Source: Acidimicrobiia bacterium (GTDB lineage: Bacteria; Actinomycetota; Acidimicrobiia; Spongiisociales; JAENVV01). From it: a stretch of 13,789 nucleotides of DNA. Positions 1 through 7,579 of the stretch are shown here, one piece after another (within the stretch, counting starts at the first letter, position 1; each line of letters opens with the position of its first letter). The position numbers and the translations under genes were made by a program. Under the pieces are notes generated by a model that saw nothing but the letters and a program-made list of their open reading frames with translations, was not told the DNA's origin and searched no databases. The DNA lies in the NCBI GenBank assembly GCA_020352575.1, contig CP070681.1, positions 1,430,804-1,444,592 on the forward strand, read 5' to 3'.

Positions 1-275
1 AGGTAGGTGGCGGGCACATGGCCCTGCCCCATGTCGGCCTCGTAGTCCTTGCCCACGAAGTACGGCGGGGAGGTGACGACGAGCGCCACCGAGTTCTCTG
101 CAACCTGGCGCTCGGTCATCGCGGCGGCGTCGCCGAGGAAGATCCGATCTCGCTGGGCGTGCGCGGCGACGGTGGCGTCCTTGGAGATCACCGGCGCGGT
201 GAAGCGGCTGTAGAAGCCCGACGAGTCGTGGCTCTCCCGCCGGCCCGCGCCGAACGCCTGTGTCACCGTTCCCAT
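1..275 (-). CDS. DNA methyltransferase, beta class, N-terminal part (cut by window edge)
   Basis: Reading the minus strand from the ATG at 275 gives 91 complete codons, open to the window edge. The visible protein has a short N-terminal stretch, then DRIFLGDAAAM at residues 43-53 and the catalytic motif TSPPY at 68-72. Motif IV (S/D/N-PPY) this close to the N-terminus, ahead of any AdoMet-binding motif, is the order of beta-class amino-methyltransferases. The SPPY form is more typical of N4-cytosine enzymes than the DPPY form of N6-adenine enzymes, so m4C is the better guess. No Shine-Dalgarno precedes the ATG; a TACGCT box lies 8 bases upstream, suggesting a leaderless mRNA. It is divergent from dnaK. 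No restriction partner is visible, but the downstream side lies outside the window. The methyltransferase call is firm; the base modified is inference. Confidence 0.85.
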   Translation of the reverse strand, partial: MGTVTQAFGAGRRESHDSSGFYSRFTAPVISKDATVAAHAQRDRIFLGDAAAMTERQVAENSVALVVTSPPYFVGKDYEADMGQGHVPATY

Positions 276-283
276 GGCGGGGC

Positions 284-289
284 AGCGTA
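284..289 (-). promoter_or_regulatory. -10 box of the methyltransferase gene (leaderless)
   Basis: TACGCT on the minus strand ends 8 bases before the ATG at 275. The gene has no purine-rich ribosome binding site. The same TANNNT box at 6-8 bases occurs before five other starts in this window. No clear -35 was found. Confidence 0.5.
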
Positions 290-335
290 CGGAAGGAGCG
301 CGCGCGGCACCAGCGTTGATCGCCATCTCCACGAA

Positions 336-356
336 CTTGATATGACTCGACTCAGG
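336..356. promoter_or_regulatory. HAIR-type HspR operator of the dnaK operon
   Basis: The sequence reads CTTGATA, seven bases, ACTCAGG. The HAIR consensus for HspR is CTTGAGT-N7-ACTCAAG, so the left half matches 5 of 7 and the right half 6 of 7, with the exact spacing. The right half directly abuts the dnaK -10 box at 357, so a bound repressor would cover the promoter. HspR itself is encoded by the last gene of the operon, which implies a feedback loop. The match is seen directly; binding is inferred from the known system in Streptomyces and Mycobacterium. Confidence 0.85.
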
Positions 357-389
357 TATACTGCAACGAGATTCTGAACGAGACAGGAG
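357..389 (+). promoter_or_regulatory. dnaK promoter -10 box, leader and ribosome binding site
   Basis: TATACT at 357-362 is a near-perfect -10 hexamer. The -35 is ambiguous: TTGATA at 337-342 leaves only a 14-base spacer, while AACTTG at 334-339 leaves 17. Transcription should begin near 369, giving a leader of about 27 bases. AGGAG at 385-389 sits 6 bases before the ATG at 396 and fixes that start. Confidence 0.7.
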
Positions 390-395
390 TACCCC

Positions 396-2216
<1,821 letters not shown>

Positions 2217-2240
2217 GGGCCTCGTCCTCCAGGACCTGAC

Positions 2241-2837
2241 ATGACAGACCACACCGAGCCGACCGAGGTGCCGATCGACGAGCACTCGGAGGTCGAGATC
2301 GCCCCGGCACCCTCGCCGGAGGAACTCGGCATCGAGTTGCCCGACGGGCCGGAGGAGGCCATCGACGTGCTCCTGCGGGCTGTTGCCGAGGCCCGCGCCG
2401 AGGGCGCGGAACTGCGAGACGGACACCTGCGGGCCCTCGCCGAAGCCGACAACATCCGGAAGCGCTCGATCCGCGACCGCGCCGCGCTCATCGAGCAGGC
2501 CACCGAACGCACGATGCACAAGCTGCTGCCCGTCCTCGACTCGTTCCGTGCCGGCCTCGAGGTCGAGGCGACCACCGAGGTCGAGCAGAAACTCCGCAAT
2601 GGGATGTCGGGGGTCTTCACCCAACTGATGGATGTGCTCTCCTCGGAGGGACTCGTTGCCATCGAGGCCGAGGGCGAGCCGTTCGACCCCTCGTTCCACG
2701 AGGCGATCTCGGTCCTGGGCGAGGGCGACGCGCTCGTCGTGCACCACCAGATGCGTCCCGGCTACCGCCTCGGCGAGCGGGTGCTCCGGCCGGCTTCGGT
2801 CGTCGTCGGACCCGCACCGGAGGTCGACGGGTCGTGA
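2241..2837 (+). CDS. grpE: GrpE nucleotide exchange factor
   Basis: Homodimeric exchange factor that releases ADP from DnaK. The 198-residue protein has an acidic, proline-rich N-terminal tail (1-40), a long helix (about 41-95) that should form the dimer coiled coil, MHKLLPVLDSFRAGLE at 92-107, and the C-terminal beta domain with the family signature GYRLGERVLRPASVVVG at 174-190. The ATG at 2241 follows dnaK by 24 bases and is preceded by AGGA at 2231-2234, 6 bases away. Its stop codon overlaps the GTG start of dnaJ (GTGA at 2834-2837), so translation of the two is probably coupled. Confidence 0.96.
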   Translation: MTDHTEPTEVPIDEHSEVEIAPAPSPEELGIELPDGPEEAIDVLLRAVAEARAEGAELRDGHLRALAEADNIRKRSIRDRAALIEQATERTMHKLLPVLDSFRAGLEVEATTEVEQKLRNGMSGVFTQLMDVLSSEGLVAIEAEGEPFDPSFHEAISVLGEGDALVVHHQMRPGYRLGERVLRPASVVVGPAPEVDGS

Positions 2838-3964
2838 ACCGGGCGTGGGTCGAGACGGACTACTACTCGATCCTCGGGGTGCCGAATGGGGCCTCGAAGG
2901 ACGAGATCCGTCGCGCCTACCGCAAGCTCGCCCAGCAGCACCATCCCGACGCCAACAACGGTGACGAGAAGGCCGAGGAACGGTTCAAGGAGGTCTCCGA
3001 GGCGTACGCCGTCCTCTCGGATGACGAGAAGCGCAAGGAGTACGACGAGGTCCGCCGACTCGTCGGCACCGGTGGATACCGGGACGGCGCCTTCGGCTTC
3101 CCAGGGTTCAACGGACAGAGGGGGGGTGGCACCAACTTCGAGGACATCTTCTCCGGGATGGGCGGCATGGGTGGCCTCGGCGACCTCTTCGGCGGCGGCG
3201 CCGGACCCGCCCGCTCGGCGAGGGGACGCGACGTCACGACCACCGTGACCCTCGACCTCCCCGACGCCATCAACGGCGTCTCGAGGACCGTCCGGATCAC
3301 CGGCGACACCTCCTGTTCGCGGTGCGGGGGGGCCGGCGCCGAGCCGGGGACCTCACCAACGGTCTGCACGACGTGCGGCGGTTCAGGTCGGACGAACCTC
3401 AACCAGGGCCTCTTCTCATTCGCACAGCCCTGCCCCCAGTGCGCCGGCTCGGGCCAGGTCATCCCCACCCCCTGCACCACCTGCCGCGGGTCGGGTACCG
3501 AACGGCGGGTACGCACCATCAGCGTCAAGATCCCGGCCGGCGTCGAGGACGGTGCGACGGTACGGGCGAAGGGCAAGGGTGCCCCGGGCCCCCGCGGCGG
3601 GCAGCCCGGAGACCTCCTCATCCAGGTCAAGGTGCGCCCCCATGACCAGTTCGGTCGCAAGGGCGACCACCTCACCAGCCGCGCAGTGATCGGTTTCCCC
3701 GACGCTGCCCTCGGCACCCAGATCGAGGTGCCGACACTCGACGAACCGGTGCGGGTGAAGATCCCGGCGGGTACCCAGCCGGGTACGCAGTTCCGCGTGA
3801 AGGGCAGGGGCGTCCCACGCAAGGGCGGCCGCCGCGGCGACCTCATCGTCACAGTCGATGTCGAAGTCCCGAGGCGGCTCTCCCGCAAGGCAAAGAAGGC
3901 ACTCGTCGACTATGCGTCGATCACCGGTGAACCGTTGACGGAAGAGGAGGACACAGATGAGTGA
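2834..3964 (+). CDS. dnaJ: Chaperone protein DnaJ (Hsp40, type I)
   Basis: J-domain co-chaperone that stimulates the DnaK ATPase and binds unfolded protein. The 376-residue protein has the J domain at about 8-72 with the HPD triad at 37-39, a Gly/Phe-rich linker at about 79-125, a zinc-binding domain with four CxxCxGxG repeats (Cys pairs at 161/164, 178/181, 200/203 and 214/217), and the C-terminal substrate-binding domain. All type I elements are intact. It starts with GTG overlapping the grpE stop by four bases. Its stop lies inside the start of hspR (8-base overlap), with GGAGG-rich sequence at its 3' end serving as the hspR ribosome binding site. Two seven-G runs (3120-3126 and 3326-3332) lie inside the gene. 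Confidence 0.97.
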   Translation: MNRAWVETDYYSILGVPNGASKDEIRRAYRKLAQQHHPDANNGDEKAEERFKEVSEAYAVLSDDEKRKEYDEVRRLVGTGGYRDGAFGFPGFNGQRGGGTNFEDIFSGMGGMGGLGDLFGGGAGPARSARGRDVTTTVTLDLPDAINGVSRTVRITGDTSCSRCGGAGAEPGTSPTVCTTCGGSGRTNLNQGLFSFAQPCPQCAGSGQVIPTPCTTCRGSGTERRVRTISVKIPAGVEDGATVRAKGKGAPGPRGGQPGDLLIQVKVRPHDQFGRKGDHLTSRAVIGFPDAALGTQIEVPTLDEPVRVKIPAGTQPGTQFRVKGRGVPRKGGRRGDLIVTVDVEVPRRLSRKAKKALVDYASITGEPLTEEEDTDE

Positions 3965-4340
3965 CGAACGAACCCAGGCACTGTTCGTGATCTCGGTGGC
4001 CGCCGAGCTCGCCGGCATGCATCCCCAGACACTCCGCATCTACGAGCGGCGTGGCCTCCTGGAGCCATTCCGCACCCCCGGCGGCACCCGCCGCTACAGC
4101 CAGGAGGACATCGAACGCCTCGCCACCATCCAGGAGCTGTCCGAACAGGGGCTCACCCACGAGGGCATTCGCAAGGTGCTGGCACTCCGTGAGCGGGTGG
4201 CGGAACTCGAACGGGAGAACGAACGACTCGCCGGACGCCTCGAGAAGGCGCGGGAGCGAATCCAGTACCTCACCGAAGGTGTCGAGGAGCCTTCGTACGA
4301 GATCGTGCTGCGACGCACGACCCGCACGCACTTCGACTGA
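3957..4340 (+). CDS. hspR: HspR, MerR-family repressor of the heat-shock operon
   Basis: Transcriptional repressor that binds HAIR sites, with DnaK acting as co-repressor in characterised actinobacteria. The 127-residue protein has the MerR winged helix-turn-helix: VISVAAELAGMHPQTLRIYE at 11-30, RRGLLEPFRTPGGTRRYS at 31-48 and DIERL at 51-55. A long, strongly amphipathic helix of E/R/L heptads follows at about 75-107, consistent with a dimer coiled coil. There is no effector-binding domain, as expected for HspR. The ATG at 3957 overlaps dnaJ and follows GAGGAGG at 3944-3950. Its gene order (dnaK-grpE-dnaJ-hspR) and the HAIR operator upstream of dnaK support the name. No clear terminator follows, so read-through into the next gene is possible. 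Confidence 0.95.
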   Translation: MSDERTQALFVISVAAELAGMHPQTLRIYERRGLLEPFRTPGGTRRYSQEDIERLATIQELSEQGLTHEGIRKVLALRERVAELERENERLAGRLEKARERIQYLTEGVEEPSYEIVLRRTTRTHFD

Positions 4341-4382
4341 CGACGGGACCGCGTCACCTACCCGTGGCCCGAGATGCAGTCC

Positions 4383-4410
4383 TAACCTCTTCCACCTCTT
4401 TGGAGAGGAG
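4383..4410 (+). promoter_or_regulatory. Leader of the binding-protein gene: possible -10 box, RBS hairpin
   Basis: TAACCT at 4383-4388 fits a TANNNT -10 box, though no -35 is visible. Immediately downstream, CCTCT (4395-4399) can pair with AGAGG (4404-4408) across a TTGG loop. The right arm is part of the Shine-Dalgarno GGAGAGGAG at 4402-4410, so the hairpin would mask the ribosome binding site. The AGGAG at 4406-4410 stands 7 bases before the ATG at 4418, which decides the start. The ribosome binding site is clear; the promoter and the regulatory role are uncertain. Confidence 0.45.
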
Positions 4411-4417
4411 AATGGAC

Positions 4418-5248
4418 ATGCAACGAGTGCTGCGCATCCTCGCCCTCGTGCTCGCCCTCGCCCTCGTGGCGGCGGCCTGCGCCGACGACACCGCCGATGG
4501 TGACTTCGAGACGGGTGACAACGGCCTTCCGGACCTCGGGGGTATGGAGGTGACGGTCGGCGTCGAGAACGCCTATCTGCCCTTCAACTACATCCCGCTC
4601 GGCGAGACTGAAGGCCAGGGCTGGGACTACGACGCCTGGCGGGCGATCTGCGACCTGCTGAACTGTGAGCCGGTCTTCGTGCAGGCCGGTTGGCCGGCGG
4701 TCATCGACCAGGTGGCGAATGGTGAACTCGACACGGCGGCCGACGGCATCTCGATCACCGATGAACGCGACGAGATCGCGGACTTCTCCGACCCGTACAT
4801 GACGGTCCAGCAGAAGTTCATCATCGGCATCGACAGCAGCTACAGCGACACGGACTCGATCATCGACGACGAGGACGCCATCATCGGCACCCAGGTCGGC
4901 ACGACGAACTACGAGTTGGCCATCACCCTCGTCGACGAGTCCCGCGTGCAGGCGTTCGACCAGTTCGGGCTCGCTGTGCAGGCACTCATCTCCGGCGACG
5001 TCGACGCCGTCATCATCGATGACGCTGCAGGCCTCGGCTATGTCGGCGAGAACGCCGACAAGGTGAAGACCGCCGACGGCGCCCTCCAGTCCGACCCGCT
5101 CGGATTCATCTTCCCCACGGGCTCGAACCTCGTGGACCCGGTGAACCAGGCGCTCGAGGCGCTCAAGGACGACGGGACCCTCGAGGAACTCGGCCGGAAG
5201 TACTTCACGGACTCCTTCACCATCACCTACGACGACATCGAAGGCTGA
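4418..5248 (+). CDS. ABC transporter substrate-binding lipoprotein, amino-acid type (family 3)
   Basis: Extracellular lipoprotein that captures a small polar solute, probably an amino acid, for an ABC importer. The 276-residue protein has a lipoprotein signal peptide: basic MQRVLR, a Leu/Ala/Val core, and LVAAAC with the lipidated Cys at 21. After an acidic linker comes a family 3 binding domain: EVTVGVENAYLPFNY near the start of the mature domain, then WDYDAWRAICDLLNC, GELDTAADGISITDERDEIADFSDPY (the hallmark region) and the closing lobe to the C-terminus. I chose ATG 4418 over in-frame starts at 4364 and 4412 because of Shine-Dalgarno spacing and because the signal peptide begins there. The mature protein is very acidic. 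The permease follows after a hairpin. The ligand cannot be told from sequence. Confidence 0.88.
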   Translation: MQRVLRILALVLALALVAAACADDTADGDFETGDNGLPDLGGMEVTVGVENAYLPFNYIPLGETEGQGWDYDAWRAICDLLNCEPVFVQAGWPAVIDQVANGELDTAADGISITDERDEIADFSDPYMTVQQKFIIGIDSSYSDTDSIIDDEDAIIGTQVGTTNYELAITLVDESRVQAFDQFGLAVQALISGDVDAVIIDDAAGLGYVGENADKVKTADGALQSDPLGFIFPTGSNLVDPVNQALEALKDDGTLEELGRKYFTDSFTITYDDIEG

Positions 5249-5270
5249 GCGCTCGCTCACCCTCGAGCAG

Positions 5271-5298
5271 ACGGGCCGGCCCACCTGGGCCGGCCCGT
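5271..5298 (+). terminator. Strong hairpin between binding protein and permease genes
   Basis: ACGGGCCGGCCC (5271-5282) pairs perfectly with GGGCCGGCCCGT (5287-5298) around an ACCT loop, a 12-bp GC-rich stem 22 bases after the stop codon. There is no run of T after it (only TTCGCG). It could end the binding-protein transcript or protect its 3' end. Confidence 0.75.
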
Positions 5299-5327
5299 TC
5301 GCGTCACACGGCACCCGCCTTCCCGCC

Positions 5328-5333
5328 TACGCT
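5328..5333 (+). promoter_or_regulatory. -10 box of the permease gene (leaderless)
   Basis: TACGCT ends 6 bases before the ATG at 5340, with no ribosome binding site between. That spacing places the first transcribed base on the start codon. No convincing -35 is visible. The box lies downstream of the 5271-5298 hairpin, so the permease appears to have its own transcription start. Confidence 0.55.
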
Positions 5334-5339
5334 CGCCCC

Positions 5340-6137
5340 ATGGCCAAGCCCGTCACCGATCCGAGCGCAGCGGCTCCGTCGTTCGCCCCCACCCGGCGCC
5401 TCGAGCCCTGGCAGTGGGGCATGCTCGCCGTCGTGGCCTTCATGGCCGTGCTGGTCGCCATCAACCCGAACTTCCGTGAGGCCTACGACGAAATCGTCCC
5501 GCAGGGGATCTGGCTCACGCTGCGGATCACCGCCGTTGCGTTCGTTGCGGCGAACGCCCTCGGCCTGCTGATCGGGCTCGGACGGGTCTCCAAGAACCCG
5601 TGGATCTCGAACATCTGCGCGTTCTACGTCGAGTTCGTCCGTGGCGTGCCCGTGATCGTGTTCATCTTCTTCATCGCCCTGTCGATCATCCCGGACACGG
5701 CCCGGGCGCTCGGCATCCCGACCCGGTCGGTGGGCATGGAGGCGAGGGCGACCATCTCCCTCAGCCTCTTCTACGCGGCGTTCATCGCAGAAGTGGTGCG
5801 CGCCGGCATCCAGTCGGTTGGCTCGGGCCAGGTGGAGGCCGGCCTCTCCGTCGGGCTGCACCCGCGGCAGGTGACACGATTCGTGGTGCTCCCCCAGGCG
5901 ATCCGCAACGTATACCCGGCCTTCGCCAACGACCTCATCGCCCTGTTCAAGGACACATCACTGGTGAGCGTCCTCGCCGTGAACGAGATGACACAGGAGG
6001 CACGCCTCTACTCGGGTTCGAGTTTCCGGTTCTTCGAGTCGTTCGTGATCCTGATGGTCGCCTACGTGGCGATCACGGCCGTGCTCTCGTTCATCCTGAG
6101 TTGGATCGAACGGAGGATCGCCATCCCCGACCGCTGA
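5340..6137 (+). CDS. Amino-acid ABC transporter permease (HisM/GlnP type)
   Basis: Inner-membrane subunit of a polar amino acid uptake transporter. The 265-residue protein has about five hydrophobic segments (roughly 27-41, 58-82, 100-118, 138-155 and 235-256). It carries the family's coupling loop at about 165-190 (EAGLSVGLHPRQVTRFVVLPQAIR, abbreviated here to its key residues E166, A167, G168, G172, P187 and Q188), where the ATPase docks. FKDTSLVSVLAV at 203-214 is also typical of HisM/GlnP permeases. The N-terminal 25 residues are cytoplasmic and Pro/Ala-rich. The ATG at 5340 has no ribosome binding site and is placed by the TACGCT box 6 bases upstream. Its stop codon abuts the mscL stop codon on the other strand. 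No ATPase gene is present in the window. Confidence 0.92.
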   Translation: MAKPVTDPSAAAPSFAPTRRLEPWQWGMLAVVAFMAVLVAINPNFREAYDEIVPQGIWLTLRITAVAFVAANALGLLIGLGRVSKNPWISNICAFYVEFVRGVPVIVFIFFIALSIIPDTARALGIPTRSVGMEARATISLSLFYAAFIAEVVRAGIQSVGSGQVEAGLSVGLHPRQVTRFVVLPQAIRNVYPAFANDLIALFKDTSLVSVLAVNEMTQEARLYSGSSFRFFESFVILMVAYVAITAVLSFILSWIERRIAIPDR

Positions 6138-6533
6138 TCACTTGTTGAGCGAGTCCCGGATCTCCCTGAGCAGGACGATGTCCTCGGAGGGTTCCTCGGG
6201 CGCTGCTTCTTCGTCCTCTTGCTCGAAGGCGGCCTGGGCCCGGTTGTAGGCCTTCACGACGAGGAACATGACGAACCCGATGATGACGAAGTCGAGCGAT
6301 GCCTCGAGGAACGCACCGACCGAACCCTCGGGCAGGCCCGTTGCCTCGTCGATCTCGCCGAACACCCAGACTCCGGTGAGGTCCGGGATGCCGAAGATGA
6401 GGCCGATGAGTGGCGACACGATGCGGCCGGTGAACGCCGTCACGACTTCCTTGAAGGCAACGCCCATCACGAACGCGACCGCAAGGTCGATGAGGTTGCC
6501 GCGCATGATGAACTCGCGGAACTCCTTGATCAC
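6138..6533 (-). CDS. mscL: Large-conductance mechanosensitive channel MscL
   Basis: Pentameric membrane channel that opens under membrane tension to release solutes during osmotic downshock. The 131-residue protein begins with the amphipathic helix MIKEFREFIMRGN and TM1 IDLAVAFVMGVAFKEVVTAF, has RIVSPLIGLIFG and a periplasmic loop of about 30 residues, TM2 around FLEASLDFVIIGFVMFLVV, and a charged cytoplasmic tail (EQEDEEAAPEEPSED) ending in a helix. The length is normal for the family. The start is GTG at 6533, preceded 6 bases earlier by a perfect AGGAGGAG (6547-6540, minus strand). A TAGCCT at 6567-6562 on the minus strand could be its -10 box, but no -35 supports it. It converges on the permease with no base between the two stop codons (TGATCA at 6135-6140). 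Confidence 0.96.
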   Translation of the reverse strand: MIKEFREFIMRGNLIDLAVAFVMGVAFKEVVTAFTGRIVSPLIGLIFGIPDLTGVWVFGEIDEATGLPEGSVGAFLEASLDFVIIGFVMFLVVKAYNRAQAAFEQEDEEAAPEEPSEDIVLLREIRDSLNK

Positions 6534-6612
6534 TGCCTACTCCTCCTGGTGACTGCGGGCGAGGCTAGCGACCACCCCGTCGGCTCTCCTGCACTCGACC
6601 CGATACCACCGC

Positions 6613-6618
6613 TACCGT
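6613..6618 (+). promoter_or_regulatory. -10 box of the gene at 6627
   Basis: TACCGT lies 8 bases before the ATG at 6627, and no ribosome binding site is present. It fits the TANNNT pattern seen at other leaderless starts here, with slightly longer spacing. Confidence 0.4.
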
Positions 6619-6626
6619 GCCGGGCC

Positions 6627-7028
6627 ATGGAACGCTCCCGCCCGGCCTTCACCGACATGGCCATCTCCGACCGCGCCGAGGAGACGACAGCGGCAATCAC
6701 GCTCGAGTGGCGCGGACGGATCTGGCATGGCGAGGCCACTGGTCCCATCGACCGGGACCACCGGCAACGACTGGTCGGGGAGGCCGCGCTCGACGCCGTG
6801 CATCGACTCTTCGAACCAGAGGTGACGCTCGACCTGACCGGGGTCGCAGCAACAGACCTCGGGGGGATGACCATGGCAGTCGCGCAGGTGGAACTCCATC
6901 CGTCGGGCAACCGGTTCGCAGGGAGTGCCCTCGTCCGCGACGGCAGTGTCGAAGAGGCCACGGTCCGCGCCGTCCTCGATGCCATGAATCGGTCGATCGA
7001 GCGCACGACTGCCACGAACCCCGACTGA
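6627..7028 (+). CDS. Small protein of unknown function
   Basis: A 133-residue soluble protein that I do not recognise as a named family. After a variable N-terminus it reads as alternating strands and helices: AITLEWRGRIWHGEATG at 23-39 (strand), HRQRLVGEAALDAVHRLF at 45-62 (helix), VTLDLTGVAATDLGG at 66-80, MTMAVAQVEL at 81-90, RFAGSALVRD at 96-105, and the final helix VEEATVRAVLDAMNRSIE at 108-125. The pairing of a LVxEAxLxAxxxL helix with a terminal AxVRAVLDAxNR helix looks like a small conserved alpha/beta domain, so the gene is probably real. The frame stays open far upstream across mscL, but that part is antisense coding. ATG 6627 is chosen because of the TACCGT box; ATG 6657 is an alternative. 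Two terminator-like hairpins follow. Confidence 0.65.
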   Translation: MERSRPAFTDMAISDRAEETTAAITLEWRGRIWHGEATGPIDRDHRQRLVGEAALDAVHRLFEPEVTLDLTGVAATDLGGMTMAVAQVELHPSGNRFAGSALVRDGSVEEATVRAVLDAMNRSIERTTATNPD

Positions 7029-7063
7029 GGGCCGGCCTCCGTTTCCCGATTCGTCGACTCATC

Positions 7064-7085
7064 GTGCACCCAGAGTGGGGTGCGC
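7064..7085 (+). terminator. First hairpin after the small unknown gene
   Basis: GTGCACCC (7064-7071) pairs with GGGTGCGC (7078-7085), with one G-T pair, around AGAGTG. It lies 36 bases after the stop codon and has no T tract. Confidence 0.4.
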
Positions 7086-7092
7086 ACGCGCC

Positions 7093-7122
7093 GGCCCCCG
7101 GGGCACCCACTCCCCGGGGGCC
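7093..7122 (+). terminator. Second, strong hairpin terminator
   Basis: GGCCCCCGGGG (7093-7103) pairs perfectly with CCCCGGGGGCC (7112-7122), an 11-bp stem of G-C pairs only, with an 8-base loop. It stands 65 bases after the small unknown gene. No T tract follows on either strand. Confidence 0.65.
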
Positions 7123-7173
7123 AGTGACCGCGCGGATCCCCAAGAGACCCACGACGCAATCCTACCGGAGGGT

Positions 7174-7205
7174 CACTCCGAGTATCGGATCCCCTACTCC
7201 GAGTG
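7174..7205. repeat. Dyad of two identical 9-bp palindromes, 21 bp apart
   Basis: ACTCCGAGT occurs at 7175-7183 and again at 7196-7204. Each copy is a palindrome around its central C (ACTC-C-GAGT). The flanking bases (C..A and T..G) make the whole 32 bp symmetric apart from the spacer and the two centres. Start-to-start distance is 21 bp, two helical turns, so both copies face the same side of the DNA. This looks like a paired operator; the binding protein and target promoter are unknown. Confidence 0.6.
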
Positions 7206-7318
7206 TGTACCCAGCACGCATCGTGGCGATCATGGCGTCGACATTCCTCTCCCGCGAGATGGGCGTGCACCGCCTCCCCACATGCCCCCACGCAGGAGTC
7301 ACAACCGTGGCGACCCCC

Positions 7319-7324
7319 TATACT
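7319..7324 (+). promoter_or_regulatory. Probable -10 box for the tRNA-Asp/tRNA-Phe unit
   Basis: TATACT, the same hexamer as the dnaK -10, lies 60 bases before tRNA-Asp. A -35 is not obvious at 16-18 bases upstream. Transcription would start near 7331, leaving a leader that can form two small hairpins. Confidence 0.5.
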
Positions 7325-7384
7325 CGCGCCGCTGCTTCGGCAGTACCCCTTGTCCCAAGGCATCCCACGGCTGCGGGACGAGAC

Positions 7385-7462
7385 GGGGGCGTGGTGAAGT
7401 CTGGAGTTCACGCCGGCCTGTCAAGCCGGAGGTCGCGGGTTCAAATCCCGTCGTCCCCGCCA
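7385..7462 (+). tRNA. tRNA-Asp (anticodon GTC)
   Basis: The cloverleaf folds completely. The acceptor GGGGGCG (7385-7391) pairs with CGTCCCC (7452-7458), with one G-T pair. The D stem is GTGA/TCAC. The anticodon stem CCGGC/GCCGG holds loop CTGTCAA with anticodon GTC at 7420-7422. The variable loop is AGGTC. The T stem GCGGG/CCCGT holds loop TTCAAAT. The discriminator is G at 7459, as expected for tRNA-Asp. The 3' CCA is encoded (7460-7462), unlike in the next tRNA. Confidence 0.96.
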
Positions 7463-7488
7463 CGAGGCCCCTCCACGGAGGGGCCTCG
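7463..7488 (+). terminator. Hairpin between the two tRNA genes
   Basis: CGAGGCCCCTC (7463-7473) pairs perfectly with GAGGGGCCTCG (7478-7488) around CACG, beginning directly after the encoded CCA. There is no T tract. It may end the tRNA-Asp transcript or mark the 3' end for processing of a shared transcript. Confidence 0.55.
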
Positions 7489-7503
7489 GGTGCAACAACC
7501 CAT

Positions 7504-7576
7504 GGTCAGGTAGCTCAGCTGGAAGAGCGCCGGTCTGAAAAACCGGAGGTCGGCGGTTCGATCCCGCCCCTGACCA
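7504..7576 (+). tRNA. tRNA-Phe (anticodon GAA)
   Basis: The acceptor GGTCAGG (7504-7510) pairs perfectly with CCTGACC (7569-7575), discriminator A at 7576. The D stem is GCTC/GAGC. The anticodon stem CCGGT/ACCGG holds loop CTGAAAA with anticodon GAA at 7537-7539. The variable loop is AGGTC. The T stem GGCGG/CCGCC holds loop TTCGATC. The next bases are CTC, so CCA is not encoded and must be added by nucleotidyltransferase. Confidence 0.96.
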
Positions 7577-7579
7577 CTC

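Larger units (their letters stand above)
7123..7384. other. Non-coding stretch between terminator and tRNA-Asp
   Basis: No frame here has convincing coding character or a start supported by an RBS or -10 box. It holds the 7174-7205 dyad, a minus-strand TAGGAT (7164-7159) just beyond that dyad, the tRNA promoter at 7319-7324, and a presumed tRNA leader. The leader contains a small hairpin capped by a TTCG tetraloop (CTGC-TTCG-GCAG, 7332-7343) and a second one (CCTTG-TCC-CAAGG, 7348-7360). Confidence 0.6.

Noticed and set aside
4440..4475. Hexamer-like CTCGCC/CTCGTG repetition
   Set aside because: It encodes the Leu/Ala/Val core of the lipoprotein signal peptide; codon bias explains the repetition.
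6219..6626. N-terminal extension of the small unknown protein
   Set aside because: It lies entirely antisense to mscL, is rich in Asp/Glu/His shadow codons, and has no start signal. The promoter-like box and composition favour ATG 6627.
7425..7568. Direct repeat (CCGGAGGTCG...GGTTC) suggesting a repeat array
   Set aside because: The similarity is just the shared anticodon-stem, variable-loop and T-arm sequence of the two tRNAs.
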